A DNA stretch of 64,000 bases from Erythrocercus mccallii. Taxonomy: Eukaryota; Chordata; Aves; Passeriformes; Dicruridae. The notes under the pieces are model-generated. The model was not told where the DNA came from, did not search any database, and worked only from the letters and a program-made list of their open reading frames with translations. This document shows positions 13,001 to 24,480 of the stretch, piece after piece (position 1 is the first letter of the stretch; every line of letters begins with the position of its first letter). Position numbers and translations under genes: made by a program. Location of the stretch: assembly GCA_013397435.1 (NCBI GenBank), contig VZRG01000192.1, forward strand, positions 188,441-252,440, given 5' to 3'.

Positions 13001-14655
13001 CAAGGCCACAGTAAATGATGCATATACATATTTTCTCCATGGGAAAAGGAGAAAGTCATTAGCTTGGATACTTTTTAGTCATCCTGCACTGAAGGTGACA
13101 AACATTACCTACTCATTGTGGTGAAGTATGTACACTGAGTTAGTTAGTATGCTCAACTGACAAGCAGAAACATAATAATCCTCAGATTTACTAGAGATGC
13201 TAAACTGGGCTGTTAAGTATAGTCCATATCACGTACCTTTATTGTTTGGAAGCTAGCCTTACAATGCCATCCATTTCAGTAACCATTTGCTAATAATACT
13301 ACTCATCTGCCTGGGAGAATGTGCTGGATGTGTGGAGTACAGGAAAAATTGCTGTTGGCATCTCTACCACAGCTGGGCTCAGAAGTTTGACTAAAACTGT
13401 GTTGGTGTGCCTCACTTTTGCAATGAGCCTGGTGTGGAGGAAGGATCAGACTTGTGAAATTGCTTTGTACACTGAGGTGTGCCTTCAGTTTGCTCTGGAA
13501 TAAACCATGTTGCATGCATCCATAGGAATACAGACAAATGCCTTAAAATAGGTTGATTTATGAACTGCTGCTTCAACTTTATTATGTGATAATCTGGAGA
13601 TTATCACACAAATGTGTTTCAAAGAAGTGATGAAAGAGAGTGATAATGTGATTTTGTGAATATTTGGTAGAAACTAAAGAACAGGACAGGAGGATAAAGC
13701 ACTGTAGTTAAGAAATAGTGATATTGGAAAATAGTCCACTTTGAAGTGCAAATCAAAGGGCTGTCATTTGAATGCATCACCATGCAGGTAACAAATCCTA
13801 TCCAAAGGCAATTGTGTGGTCACAATTGTGTGACCCCACCATTCAGAGATGCTCTCTCCATCCTGGTCTTTTTTCAGTCATCTTCTAACCACAGGACTTC
13901 TAAAGCTGCTGGTTGAATGTAAGAGCAGGATCTTGCTCACCTGTTCCTGGTCCGTGACAAACCATCATCCATATCTGTAGTATTAATAATATCCAGAAAA
14001 TTGATTAAAGGTATTACAATTTCTGGTGTTCAAGGCCTAAATGTCAAACATTAAATACAAAAATACCCTGTACAATAATCACAACATTATTGGAATAAAT
14101 TAAAACATGGCATTTACAATATGGAGAACAATTGAAGCCACAAGGTTTTTTAATCTCTGCTGAGGAAAGTTACTTCAGAGGTATGTTCTGCTGAATTTGC
14201 AGTGTTCTTGGCAAGCATAGTTATGGTCTGAAAATAAAAATCTACTTATTCTTAATTCTAATCTTTTCTCATTTTCCTTACCATCATCACTGCTGTTCAC
14301 TGCAACAGAACCAAAGTTTTTATTGCTATCAACTTTAACACAAACCTAAATCCATTTATCCCTACTATTTTCCTTACTATTTATGAGCTGTACTGATTCT
14401 ACCTTTCAATTACTAATAGATATGCTGTGGGCCAGTAAATACCAAATACTACTTTCACATCAGGTTTTACTGGGAAGTGCCAAGAACCTTCAGAATTTTT
14501 CAAAAATGTCTCAGTATTACAGAATCTCTTCTAAGACCTACAGGTGTTAGAATGCATACACAAGTTTGATACTGTTCTTCTTCTTTGATGCTGGTTTATT
14601 CATACAAATATCTCAAAAACCTCAGAATTGGCATCAACAAATAAACCTTCATATA
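10013..14655. other. unique non-coding DNA
   Basis: No repeat family or gene is recognised in 4.6 kb. Frames of 110 codons (10699-11031, plus) and 104 codons (11183-11497, minus) exist without domains. Small structures are a perfect inverted repeat at 13585-13608 and a 14-base tandem duplication (caattgtgtg type) at 13809-13834. A GC-richer patch lies at about 11890-12140. Confidence 0.55.
13585..13608. repeat. perfect inverted repeat, 10-bp arms
   Basis: tgtgataatc and gattatcaca flank a four-base spacer, tgga. Arms this long with a short loop are a little unusual but may occur by chance in 64 kb. No gene lies nearby. Confidence 0.6.
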
Positions 14656-14659
14656 ATTA

Positions 14660-15160
14660 ATTATTTCTCACTTCAGTGATTACTTTGTCTGGAGAATGAG
14701 TCCTTATTGGTCTCACAGACTTATCAACTCTTGGGCTGGGGAACATGGCATTGAGTGGGTGTACCATATCCCCTTCCATGCACCTGCTGCAGGCAAAGTG
14801 GAGAAGTACAATGGAACTGTTAAAAGCCAGCTTGAAACATTGGGTGGGGGATCTTTCAAGAATTGGCATTTAGAAAAGGAGTGCTGGAGAGTGCTTTGCC
14901 TGTTGAATATTAGTGTTGTTTATTCATAAACAGGCTTTTTTCCCCCTTCTCTCCGAGGAAATCTTTTTCACGAACCAACTGGGAGAGGGGTCGCTTGAAT
15001 TTGCTTCCTGGAGGAACCCCTTTGGAGGTTTTCTCCCAAATTGGCCCTAAAGTAGGACACTTACTTATACTGCCTACCTAGTGGTTCACTCAAGCTGGAT
15101 TAAAGAGACAGCAACCAGTTCACGTAGACAGGATTTACCATCCAAATTCCTACAAGATAC
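14660..15160 (+). pseudogene. decayed endogenous retrovirus, integrase core remnant
   Basis: A plus-strand frame at 14696-14929 resembles the second half of a retroviral integrase core. It has a GIEW-type strand (residues 18-21), a histidine-proline stretch, then GKVEKYNG (residues 33-40), whose glutamate at residue 36 (codon 14801-14803) fits the third acid of the D,D-E active site. The second aspartate is not clear: upstream sequence looks frameshifted. The frame stops at 14927-14929, soon after the glycine-rich GGGSF segment. Similarity seems to continue to about 15160 in broken frames (stops near 14985 and 15050) with a tryptophan-containing C-terminal region. No gag, reverse transcriptase, env or LTR pair is visible nearby. 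The element is dead. ERVL-like affinity is my best guess, and a class I origin is possible. Confidence 0.6.
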
Positions 15161-15804
15161 TCCATGTCATGTCAATACTTTTTGAGGGTTTTGTTGAATG
15201 CCCAAACAATTACTTGGACTTTTCCTGGGAATCTTTTGGGACACTCAGTGGAGTGAACATACAAGAAAACCTGATGCTTTTTTGCTTGTTTTTTTTTAAC
15301 AGTTATTCAGCTAGGAAAGACCACAGATTGAAAACATTTTTCAATGTTGAATTGAAAAATTCATTATGAATTTTCATTATTTCTGGCATTATCAAGTCTG
15401 AACATGAACCTCAGTGGTCCTGAAGGAATAAGCATACTTGCCTTATGGAAACTGCTACATACCTTCTCCTGAACTAAGCTTCCCCCAGATTAACTCGGGA
15501 AAGGATACCCAGAAACACATCTACAGCAGGACTGAAACAAAGAGTGCATAACTATACAGAGAAGCTGAGAGCAGTCATCAGCTTCTGAGTGAAAGGAAAA
15601 ATTCATCATAGAAACCAGTAGATTTCTATAAAACAGGACAAATTTTGGTATTCTTTAAATCACATAACTGAAGAGCTACCTTGAAGGTGCAAAGGAAGAG
15701 GAAGAACAGGTGTATTCTATAAGGACACTTGGGGAAACAGTTTCTTCAATTACACAGGTACAAGGCAAAATACATTGAATATTTTGTTCCATTATTGGCC
15801 TTCA
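15161..15804. other. unassigned DNA between ERV remnant and CR1
   Basis: This may include further degraded retroviral sequence, but I see no motif that shows it. It contains no LTR-like TG...CA pair that I could match. Confidence 0.4.
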
Positions 15805-16255
15805 CCACAATATATTGAGGTGCTGGAGGTGCTCAGAGAAGGGCAACAAAGGTGGTAAAGGGTCTGGAGGACAAGTCTGATGAGAAGTGGCTGAGGAAGC
15901 TGCAGCTGGGACCTTATCATTCTCTACAACTACTTGAAAGAATGTTGTAAAAAGAGCTGAAGGTAGGTCTCCTCTCTCAGGTAACAAGTGATTGGATGAG
16001 AGGATATGGCCTCAAGCTATGCCAGAGGAGGTTTAGGTTGATCATTAGGAAAAATTTCTTCACTAGGAAGGTTGTCAAGCACTGGAACAGGCTGCCCAGG
16101 GAAGTAAATGAGTCATCATCCTGGAAGGTATATAAAAACATGTGGATATGGCACCTAGAGAAACTATTTAGTATTGGACTTGGCAGTGTTGAATTTACAG
16201 TCAGACTTGACGATCTTAAAGGTCTTCTCCAGCTTAAAGGACTCTATGGGATAAA
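15805..16255 (+). mobile_element. CR1 LINE 3' end, 5' truncated
   Basis: The copy starts in the attgaggtgctggaggtg block near the end of the reverse transcriptase ORF and runs to the 3' end near actctatggg. The frame open at 15996-16370 holds the conserved CR1 C-terminal peptide as KHWNRLPREV, preceded by RKNFFTRKVV. The beginning of the fragment carries indels and stops, and there is no endonuclease or catalytic domain, so it is a dead-on-arrival insertion. The 124-codon ORF is the CR1 tail plus flanking sequence, not a host gene. Confidence 0.85.
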
Positions 16256-16494
16256 GCACATGTGTAATGCTCAGTTCACAGTTGCCCATGCATTAATGAA
16301 ACTACAGAACCACTGTGAAGCTAGAAAAAAAATCAATGTTTTGCTTATTCATTCACTTAATCTCAAGTAGCAAGGCATTTTTTGTCAGCCATATCTTAAC
16401 TGAAGAGCAGATGGGTACATGCACTAGAATTATAATCTGGAGCTGAAATACACTTTTAAAGTGTAGCTCCACAGCCATTTAGCTATTCGCACAT

Positions 16495-16693
16495 GAGAGG
16501 AGAGGAGAGGAGAGGAGAGGAGAGGANNNNNNNNNNNNNNNNNNNNNNNNNNNNNNNNNNNNNNNNNNNNNNNNNNNNNNNNNNNNNNNNNNNNNNNNNN
16601 NNNNNNNNNNNNNNNNNNNNNNNNNNNNNNNNNNNNNNNNNNNNNNNNNNNNNGGAGAGGAGAGGAGAGGAGAGGAGAGGAGAGGAGAGGAGA
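16495..16693 (+). repeat. (AGGAG)n purine-only microsatellite with assembly gap
   Basis: About 32 bases of pure five-base repeat lie on the left and about 40 on the right of a run of 127 N (16527-16653). The strand is entirely A and G, a mirror-symmetric homopurine tract able in principle to form triplex or G-rich structures. True array length is unknown. The ORFs on both strands across it are artefacts. Confidence 0.95.
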
Positions 16694-17054
16694 CCATGGC
16701 TGACAGCTCAGTTGTATTCTGTACCAAAGAATGTGTATCTGTTGAATGAATAGATTTCTTAATTTTGCATTTATCCTTAAAACTTGTTATTGTTCCACAT
16801 CTCTGTTTCTATGAATCATTCAGTAATGTTAAACAAATTCCCAAAAGTGAGCAAATATTAGTCACCTATTTCCTGACTGATACAGGTAGCTGCATGAGTG
16901 GACAGGTGGAGGCAGGTTAGACTGTAGCTATTGCTATATTTTCAACATATCCTTTCTGTTAACTAAAGTTTTCTTTATAATCCCTTGAACAGATCAACTG
17001 CATGGAGACAGGGGTAGAAGCATTATCCAAGCATTTACCACATGACTGAATATT

Positions 17055-17131
17055 AACATTAATAATAGTAATAGTAGTAATAGTAGTAGTAGTAGTAGTA
17101 GTAGTAATAGTAATAGTAATAATAATAATAG
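17055..17131 (+). repeat. TAG/TAA trinucleotide microsatellite
   Basis: A central block of pure (TAG)n is flanked on both sides by mixed TAA/TAG units, ending in (TAA)n. The interrupted edges and purer centre are typical of a long-lived microsatellite. Polyleucine or polythreonine ORFs on the minus strand over it are artefacts. Confidence 0.95.
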
Positions 17132-17715
17132 ACAAATATCCCAATCATAATAGACAACTTTTTTGAATGGAGTAGTACACATTTCACATAGATGAATTAC
17201 CTGTGTATAGGCCTACATGATTTAATTGAATTTATCATGCTTCGCATAATAGGATAAAGGCATCAAAAACTGAAAAGGCATTTTCCTTCCCTCACTTTCA
17301 AAACAAAAAGTAAAATTGTACTTGTTTCAGCAAACAATATTAAAACCACTGTAGTTTAGAGGTGCTGTGTCCCACTAGGAAATGGATCATCTTTGAATAA
17401 GAAGGAAGCCATATGTCATCCTTCATCCCTGATGCAACTCTCCTAAAATCCCAATCTATTGTTATCATTCTGTCACATTATGTCTGTCTTGCCCTCCAGC
17501 TGCTGTTCTGTTCTCCAACAAAGTAATTTTCAACAAATCCAGTTCTGTGGTGTGGATTCTCTTCGTCAAATTCTCTTCTACATGTAAAAAATGTTGTCCT
17601 TTCCCTGCCACTTCTGTTTTGTGTGGCTTTGTGCCATATTCCTCTATTGTAATGCTGGAACATCTAATTAACATAGCTTGAATAGGCCACTTGAACAAAA
17701 ATTTCATGAACTTCT
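17132..17715. other. unique non-coding DNA
   Basis: Nothing recognised between the microsatellite and the CR1. Confidence 0.5.
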
Positions 17716-18700
17716 ATCATACAGTGATTTGGGTTTGGAGAGACCATAAAGATCATCTGGTTCCAACCCCCTGCCATGGGCAGAGACACCTTCCACTAGA
17801 CCAGGTTTCTCAAAGCCCAGTCCTGCCTGGCCTCAAATTCTCCCAGGGATGGAGTATCTACAGCTTTTTTGGGCAACTTGTTCCAGTGTCTCAACACCCT
17901 CACACTAAAGAATTTCTTCCTAATGTCTGAAGGGAATCTACCCTCTTTCAGTGTAGAGCCATTCCCTCTTGTTCTAGCACTACATGTCCTTGTATAAGCC
18001 CTCTCCAGCTTTTTTTACAAGCCCCCTTTAGGCACTGAAAGGCTGCTATAATGGGAGCCTTCTCTTCTTCAGGATGAAAAACCCCAGCTTTCTTGTCTTG
18101 TCTTCATGGGAGAGGTATTTCAGCCCTCTGAGTACCTTCATGGCTTACCTCTGGACCCACTCCAGCAGTTTCACATCCTTCTGATGTTGGGGACCCCACA
18201 CCTGGATGCCAAATTTCAGGTGGGGTCTCACCAAAGCAGAGTAGAGGGAGATCATCCCCTCCCGCTTTTGGTGCAGCCCAGGACACTGTTGGCTTTCTGG
18301 GCTGACAGTGCACTCTGACAGGTCACATCCTGCTTTTTGTCAACCAATATCCCCAAGTCTTTTTCCTCAGGGTTGCTCCCAAATCATTCTTCAACCATCC
18401 TATATTCATTTGTGGGGTTAATTTGAGCCATGTGCAGGACCTTGTGCTCTGCTTTATTGAACTTAAAAGGTCTGCCCTGGCTCACCTCTCAAGTCTGTCA
18501 AAGTCCCTCAGGATAGCATATCCCTTTCCTCCACTGACTGCACCACACAGCCTGGTGTGGTTGGCACACCTGCTGAGGGTGCACTCAATCCCACTGTCCA
18601 TGTCACTGAGAGAGCTGTTAAATAGCACTGATCCCAGTGCCAGTCCCTGAAAAACACTACTCATCCTATCTTTTGGGAGCATTCTGTGTGAAGTCCTGGA
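17716..18700 (-). mobile_element. CR1 LINE, 3' kilobase with partial reverse transcriptase
   Basis: Read on the minus strand, this is an unbroken CR1 3' portion. It enters the reverse transcriptase palm near 18690, passes the DSGIECTLS segment (frame 18482-18682), continues through the thumb-connected C-terminal region, and ends with the CR1 3' untranslated block and a degenerate terminal repeat at 17716. The catalytic box that in CR1 reads alanine-aspartate-aspartate is Ala-Asn-His here (codons on the complement of 18557-18565), so both aspartates are lost. Further stops and frameshifts follow. It is 5' truncated and inactive. Order is collinear with the family, so there is no internal deletion of note. 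Confidence 0.88.
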
Positions 18701-19258
18701 GAGGACTACTTTAGGAGAATTCAGACTGTCAGTTCAGCCTTCCAAAATTATCAGACCCAGTGGCAAAAATTAGACTTGAGTTTATGCTCTTGCTTCAAAC
18801 AGGAGATGTCAAGACTATAAAGATGTATTAATTAACCTAATACACACTCCTTAAGTGAAAACAGAATAGAAACAGGTCATTTGCTTTATGGCAATGTATA
18901 GTTTGGCAAAACTAGTATGACACCTCCCCCCCAAACATTCTCTTGGAAAGATTTTTTTGGGTGCTTATATGTGAGATGTGCTACAATTTACCTAGTATTT
19001 ACTAACGTTTAATAAAAAAAGTGTTATCGAATACTCCTCGGAGAACATTATACTGATTTGCAGAACCCTTCTGTGTTTGCATTAGCCTCTTTTTTAAGGC
19101 CACCTGAAAAAATCTTTACATAAACTACATTCAGAATCAGTGTAAGACTTTAATACTTCTTTAGATGTCCTCTCTAGCTTCAGCCTCTGGTTGAGATCTG
19201 CTATTGCACATCAGATCTGAGAAAAAGACCTGTCTTATTTTGCAATTCACACGTAATT
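18701..19258. other. unique non-coding DNA
   Basis: Short AT-rich interval between a CR1 and an LTR. Nothing recognised. Confidence 0.5.
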
Positions 19259-19354
19259 TGTTGCGTTGTTGGTGTGTGATCTCAGCACCAGACCAGCTGG
19301 GAGTGGCAAAAAAGATAGGGATGGGAACGACAAGGATATCCGAAAAATAAGGAC

Positions 19355-19360
19355 TTTAAT
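19355..19360 (-). other. polyadenylation signal of the 19259-19783 LTR
   Basis: ATTAAA on the minus strand, the common variant signal, roughly 60 bases after the expected start site. It is followed by a T-rich stretch (CCTTATTTTT). Confidence 0.45.
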
Positions 19361-19441
19361 AAATGAGTGAAAATAACAGAACAAAAGCCATGCATGGTAT
19401 GGGATGATCCTTGAAGACAAAGTAACTGGATAAGCTCTACA

Positions 19442-19448
19442 ATATATA
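19442..19448 (-). promoter_or_regulatory. TATA box of the 19259-19783 LTR
   Basis: TATATAT on the complement, upstream of the ATTAAA signal, with ATTGG boxes further upstream. The spacing is that of U3-R in short LTRs. Confidence 0.45.
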
Positions 19449-19783
19449 GGGTAAGGGTTGAGGGTCCAGAACCAATTACAACCATGAATTAAGAACATTA
19501 CCAAATATGCCATACTCTGAGAACCAATCAGCTACTGTAACTGGAAACATTGCCTAATTTGGAACAACTTAATTAGCATAATAACTCCCATGATCCCACT
19601 CTTCTTGTCCTAACTTGTCTAGGTGTCTCCTTTCTTAGCATCATGTCTCCCAGGGTCTTAAGTTGATGCCTTCTGAATAACCAGTTGAGGCCAGTCCACT
19701 TTCCATTCCAGCCAGTTCCACTCCCACAGTAACGTGTTAACTCCACACTGACCATGGATAAAAACTGTAACAGGATGAAGTCA

Positions 19784-21559
19784 ATACCTCCTATTTAAAA
19801 ATGAATGGTAAGATGGTGAAACTCCAGATTTCTTAGGCCTTCACTTTTGGGGAGTAAATTGTACATAAATCACAAGAGTTCTTAGGCTATCCTTCTTTGC
19901 TTTTATAAATGTAGTTGATATTACATAAATAGACTCAGCAATTCATGCCAAATCACCTTGCCAAAACAATATGTGTTGCCAACTCTTGACATATTATCAG
20001 ATGACAATGCTTTCTTCACGAAGACACATAAAAAATCCAAAAGGAAAGGGTAACAGAGAAATCCTAAAAATCCTATTTTTTATTGTGTTATAAACTATAA
20101 ATACATATATTAAAATATATAGACTGCCTTAAGTTAATCATTAAATCTTTCATAACTTAAATGATTTAAAATTCATTAGGAGATGGGATAGGGAAAAAAG
20201 CATGTAAAAGATGGCTCTTGATTATTCTCCTTTTATATATTGTTCAGTTCTCGTCAGTAATGAACACATTAACCAAACAAATTATTGATTACTCTGAAGA
20301 ATTCTGACACCATACTTCATGAATCCCTCTTTGGGGAAAGTATTCACTAAATCACCAACCAGCCTTTCTGTGTGCACCTTATTTTGGTTTTATTGTATGT
20401 ATATCTTACCTGGTATTAAAATTTAATATAGTTTATACAATAAAGAACTTGTGCAATTTTTTAAACTATGGTACAACTTTGCATTTCTTGTGGTTTAACA
20501 GGTTTAGAGAATTATTGTAAGAAGTTTTACCATTGTAATTAAATGCAGACATTTTTAAATATTTCATGTCTGAAAGTTGTGTTTGGCTGATGCGAAGTCT
20601 GAAGTTAAATCAGCCTGACTATGCAACAGTAACAAATAAAATTTCATATTTATATTATTCTATTTTTTTTTTTTTTGTAACATCTTACCACTCAGTGACA
20701 GGGGGTATGTTTTCATCAATGTCTGAAGTGACTATAGCTGCCAGCTGTAGCCCACTTCTTCCTGAAGAGTCATGAAATGGGCTGTTGCAGCATGAAATTC
20801 AGCCTCTCTGTTGGAGAAACCTCACTGTGAGCTGTTCAGAGTCATTCTCACTGGCACGGCCACCTCAGCTCTACTGTCTGTGTGGCTCATAGAGGAGCCA
20901 GATGGGTCAGTTCTTGTTTCTGGCTGTTAGCCTTATGGAAAGTTGAGAAATCCATGGCCTTTAAGGTGTCTTTTACGTACAGCAGAGGCCAGCAGCAGTT
21001 TTGCCTTATTTAACTGGCTAAGTGAAACATGAGGAACAGTCTAGAGGATGCAGAAATAGTGACAATGGAGGTCACTCCTAGAAAGTGTTGTGATCCTCTG
21101 CCATGTGGTTGCTGCAGGATTTTTTGTTGTCTTTAGAACTGGCCGTAGGTTTTACAACCAGTTCAAGAATTATTCCTGTTCTTTCTCTAGAGGACCCTGA
21201 GTACCACACTGTTGGGAAACCTATAGGAATTTGAAAAAAAATTCTGATGCCTAGTGTAGACACTGCTCCAGGAGAACCCCTAGTCATAAGAGAGATGTCC
21301 TGTATGTCTCTGCTCGTTAGAGGAGAAAAAGGTGAAGATCACAGCTCTGAGAGGTCAGGGGAAAGTGGGGGACAGGGTAGGGTATGTGATAGTTTCTGAA
21401 TTTGCCTTTGTATTTTGTAATAAGCAGAGATATCCCCAAAGCAAACAGCAGTTCTGAGTTGAAACTCCATGAGTTTGTGCAATGTTTTGTTTTGGATTTT
21501 TTATAAGAAAAAAGAAAATAAAGTTGTTAGATCATTGAAAGCATTTTCAGTAGTTGATA
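19784..21559. other. unique non-coding DNA
   Basis: AT-rich to about 20690 with a T14 homopolymer at 20663-20676, then a GC-richer section at 20700-21360 without a recognised repeat or exon. Confidence 0.5.
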
Positions 21560-21625
21560 GTTCACAGAATAACAGAATGGGTAAGGTTGGAAGAGAAGAC
21601 AGTGGGTCATCTGATCCAATGATGA
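21560..21625 (-). mobile_element. CR1 3'-end scrap
   Basis: The string ttcacagaataacagaatgg, then aaggttggaagag and catctgatccaa, is the complement of the last 60 or so bases of a CR1 3' untranslated region. It is a severely 5'-truncated insertion or an eroded one. Its short length limits confidence. Confidence 0.6.
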
Positions 21626-23851
21626 TTTTTCTTTGAATAATAGGCAGTAGGGAAAGAATCTGTCAGGAGGACTCTGGGATTGATTGGAATTTTCATTGAA
21701 AAGGCAGAGAAAACAATTTCACATCCTCCTTTTTTTTTTTCCCCTGTCTTCTTTTTGAATTTTTATTCTTTCCTGAATGTACTGGGAACTTGCCATGTTC
21801 TGGGTTAGGAAAAAGACCACAGCCAGTTTATTATTATTTTTGCTTTTAATGAAGCTGATTTCTTTTCCCAGTACATGCTCTTTGCAGTCCACTGCTTTGG
21901 ACAGGAAAATCTGTTCTTGTTAAGAAAAATACTGAATAAAACAGAGCTGTTAGCCCATATCCAAAAATATTCTATGTTTTTGTTTTGGGTTCTGCTGGAA
22001 ACGCTACATTAACTTTGCCTCAGGACACTAATTAACAAACTGGCCATTAATTGTTGTTAATAAGGAACTTGTCAGCAGTCATTGTTCCCTTAAACTGCCT
22101 AAATTCAATAGGACAAGTTTGGAAGAAAGTAAGAGCAAGTAAGATCTTTCCCTCTGAAAGATCCCTGTCTTTTCTCTTAAATGAGAGAAACTCTCAGGAA
22201 GTGAATGAAAAGGACCTTGAGACCTCAGATGATGTTATTTTCTGAAGCAACAGCGATTTGTCTAGAAATGACCAGTGATGTGAAGCTAGGATAAGTTATT
22301 TCCTTGATAATGCTTCTTTCCTTTGATTGGAAACAAGCTTCACTAAAAATAGTCATGACAGAAAGTGATTTCATTCCCAAGGATTGAAGTGGTAGTTATG
22401 TACATATTTCTTGCCTGTCTTCAATTCTCTTGTTTGTATAAATAATGAAATGGTGACAGATACATGTTGTGACATTAGTCAGTAATAACAGTTGCTGCCA
22501 TTTACTCTAGAGGTGAAAAGTTGACCTGAAACTGGAACATGTATCTTAGGCTCCAGTCATTGGGAAAGGGATTATAGTGCTTGGATTTAGGGGTGGAATA
22601 GCATTGCACTAAACTCAATTAATCATATGTTCAGGGAATTTGCAGGCAGCTTGAACTTCTTATATTCCAAAGGACACAATGCTTCTGTTTTTATTGTTTC
22701 TGATTTTCAAAGATGCGAAAAAGGATATAAAACCAGATAAAATTCTGATTCAGAGGAACTAGCAGTGGGGTTTTATATTTTGTAAGTTATGAGAAGACAT
22801 GTAAAAAAAACCCCACACCCACAAAAAAAAATCCACAAAAAATAAAATTAAAAAAACCCAGTTATTTTTACTTAGAACAGAAATCCAGAACTCTTGATAA
22901 TTAGAGTTAATTGGTCTGTTAATGTTTGGCTTTTCTTTTCTGAGCTAAGGAGATCAGTTCCTCCATTGATGAAACATGACAAAAGTGATAATTCCTTTTT
23001 ATCCTCCATCATGTAACCTTTTCATTTCTTTTCCTAACTTTTAAAATAATCTTTTAAACACCTGGTGGTAAGGAATTTTACCTTGAAATTACTGTGAGAA
23101 GGGGTAGATTTAGATTATCTACTATAGTATCTTTTTCTTTATTTTAATATCTCATGTTATTGTGGGAATGTTGAGATTACTTAGATATATATTGGCGTCT
23201 GGATTATAAAAGCTTGTCAAATAAACTTTGATGATTGCAAAATGGATCAATGGAGGAATAAAACTTGCTAACATTTGAAATTAAAGTGTAAAATTAATGC
23301 ATAGAGGAATGTTTCATTTTCAAACTGAAAAAGCATTTTGAAGAGTCACAGATCTTAATTCAAGAAAATAAATAACAAAATTAGATGCTGCCCCTCTCTT
23401 CTTCCTTCTATTTTCTATAGCCTTGCAAAACTTGGGGAAAAGAACTTGAATTTTTGACAAGAGAAAACATTTAAATACACATATCTTTGTCCTAATTACT
23501 GTTTACTTATGCTTTTAGTTTACGTATAATTTAATGAGATATTTAGGTATTATGAAGAAGTTTGGGGACTGGGAGCTTGAATAGATTTTTGATTAATTTC
23601 TGAATATTTTTCATTTTTTCCTTTATTAAAGCTGTACAGTGGAAAGAAGTGTAGAAAAACAAAGTCTTCCCAAACCCAGATATTTGTAAAAGAAAATACA
23701 AACAACAGGAAGCAGAAGTTTAAAAAGACTCCAAACCGAGAAAGATTTAGTGACCTTATGGTGCCAAAATCAAGATCTATTAAATCTGATAGACTTTTTT
23801 TAAAAAAGGACTGAGTTTTCATTGCTATTAAGCCAGATTTGCTTAAATGAG
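21626..23851. other. unique AT-rich non-coding DNA
   Basis: Contains an A/C-rich low-complexity patch at 22799-22862 and no element I can name. The 90-codon minus-strand frame at 23550-23822 shows no domain. Confidence 0.5.
22799..22862 (+). repeat. A/C low-complexity tract
   Basis: Runs of A broken by ccc and cac groups, with no G until its end. It is the A/C counterpart of the G/T tracts elsewhere in the window. Confidence 0.7.
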
Positions 23852-24016
23852 TGTGGTCGGGTGATCTTCACTGGTTGCCAGATCCTCACCAAAGTCTCTC
23901 TATCATTGCTCCTCAACTGCTCAGGGGAGACAAACATAACAAAAGTCTTGAGTCTTATCAGGAAATAAGACATAACAACAGGGCAAAACAGACTTGACTG
24001 GGGCAAATTAATACCT

Positions 24017-24031
24017 TTTATTCAATTTATT
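24017..24031 (-). other. tandem AATAAA signals of the long LTR
   Basis: Two complete AATAAA hexamers on the minus strand, nine bases apart, mark the R region. About 165 bases of U5 follow to the LTR end. Confidence 0.55.
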
Positions 24032-24229
24032 GCCAATCAAAGTCAGAGTAAGGTAATGAAAAATAAATCTTAAAATCACTTTCCTCCATCCCTCCCTTAT
24101 TTCTGGGCTCAGCCTTACTCCTGATTTTCCTTCCTCTTTCCTACCAGTAGCATGGAGAGATGGGGAATTGGAGTCACATTCAGTTTATCACACCTTATCT
24201 GTCACTCTTTGATTTTTACTCACTTCCTC

Positions 24230-24480
24230 TGCTCCAGCATGGGATTCCTCTCACAGGAGACAGTCCTTCATGAACTTTGCCAATGTGAGTCCTTCCTACG
24301 AGCTGCTGCTTTTCCCAAACTGATTCAGCATGGGTCCTTTCCATGGGGCCGTGAGTCCTGCCAGCAAAGCTGCTGCAACGTGGGCTCCTCTCTTCATGTG
24401 TCCACAGCTCCTGCCAACAAACCTACTTCAGCACAGGCTTCCCACAGGGTCACAGCCTCTCTCAGACATCCACCTGGTCC
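24230..24480 (-). repeat. degenerate 46-53 bp tandem units inside the LTR
   Basis: The plus-strand pattern cagcatggg-tcct recurs with anchors near 24241, 24287, 24332, 24382 and 24435. Units share a ctgc/ctcc lead and a gagtcctgcc-like tail. They lie between the TATA and the polyadenylation signals. Confidence 0.55.

Larger units (their letters stand above)
19259..19783 (-). mobile_element. probable solo ERV LTR, about 525 bp
   Basis: On the minus strand it shows LTR order. It may start at TGACTTCATCC (19783) or TGTTACAG (19772). It has ATTGG motifs (near 19475 and 19527), a TATATAT box at 19442-19448, an ATTAAA polyadenylation signal at 19355-19360 about 85 bases on, and an end in ACGCAACA at 19259. 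TG...CA ends are present, but I could not match a target-site duplication, so the outer end is uncertain and one edge may be mutated. No internal retroviral genes adjoin. The family is not the one at 7516-8072. Confidence 0.55.

Noticed and set aside
15996..16370. 124-codon plus ORF as a host gene
   Set aside because: It is the CR1 C-terminal tail followed by CR1 3' untranslated and flanking sequence.
16479..16753. ORFs on both strands through the AGGAG array
   Set aside because: They are translations of a simple repeat and of N; no coding meaning.
16959..17182. Polythreonine and polyleucine minus-strand ORFs
   Set aside because: Products of the TAG/TAA microsatellite.
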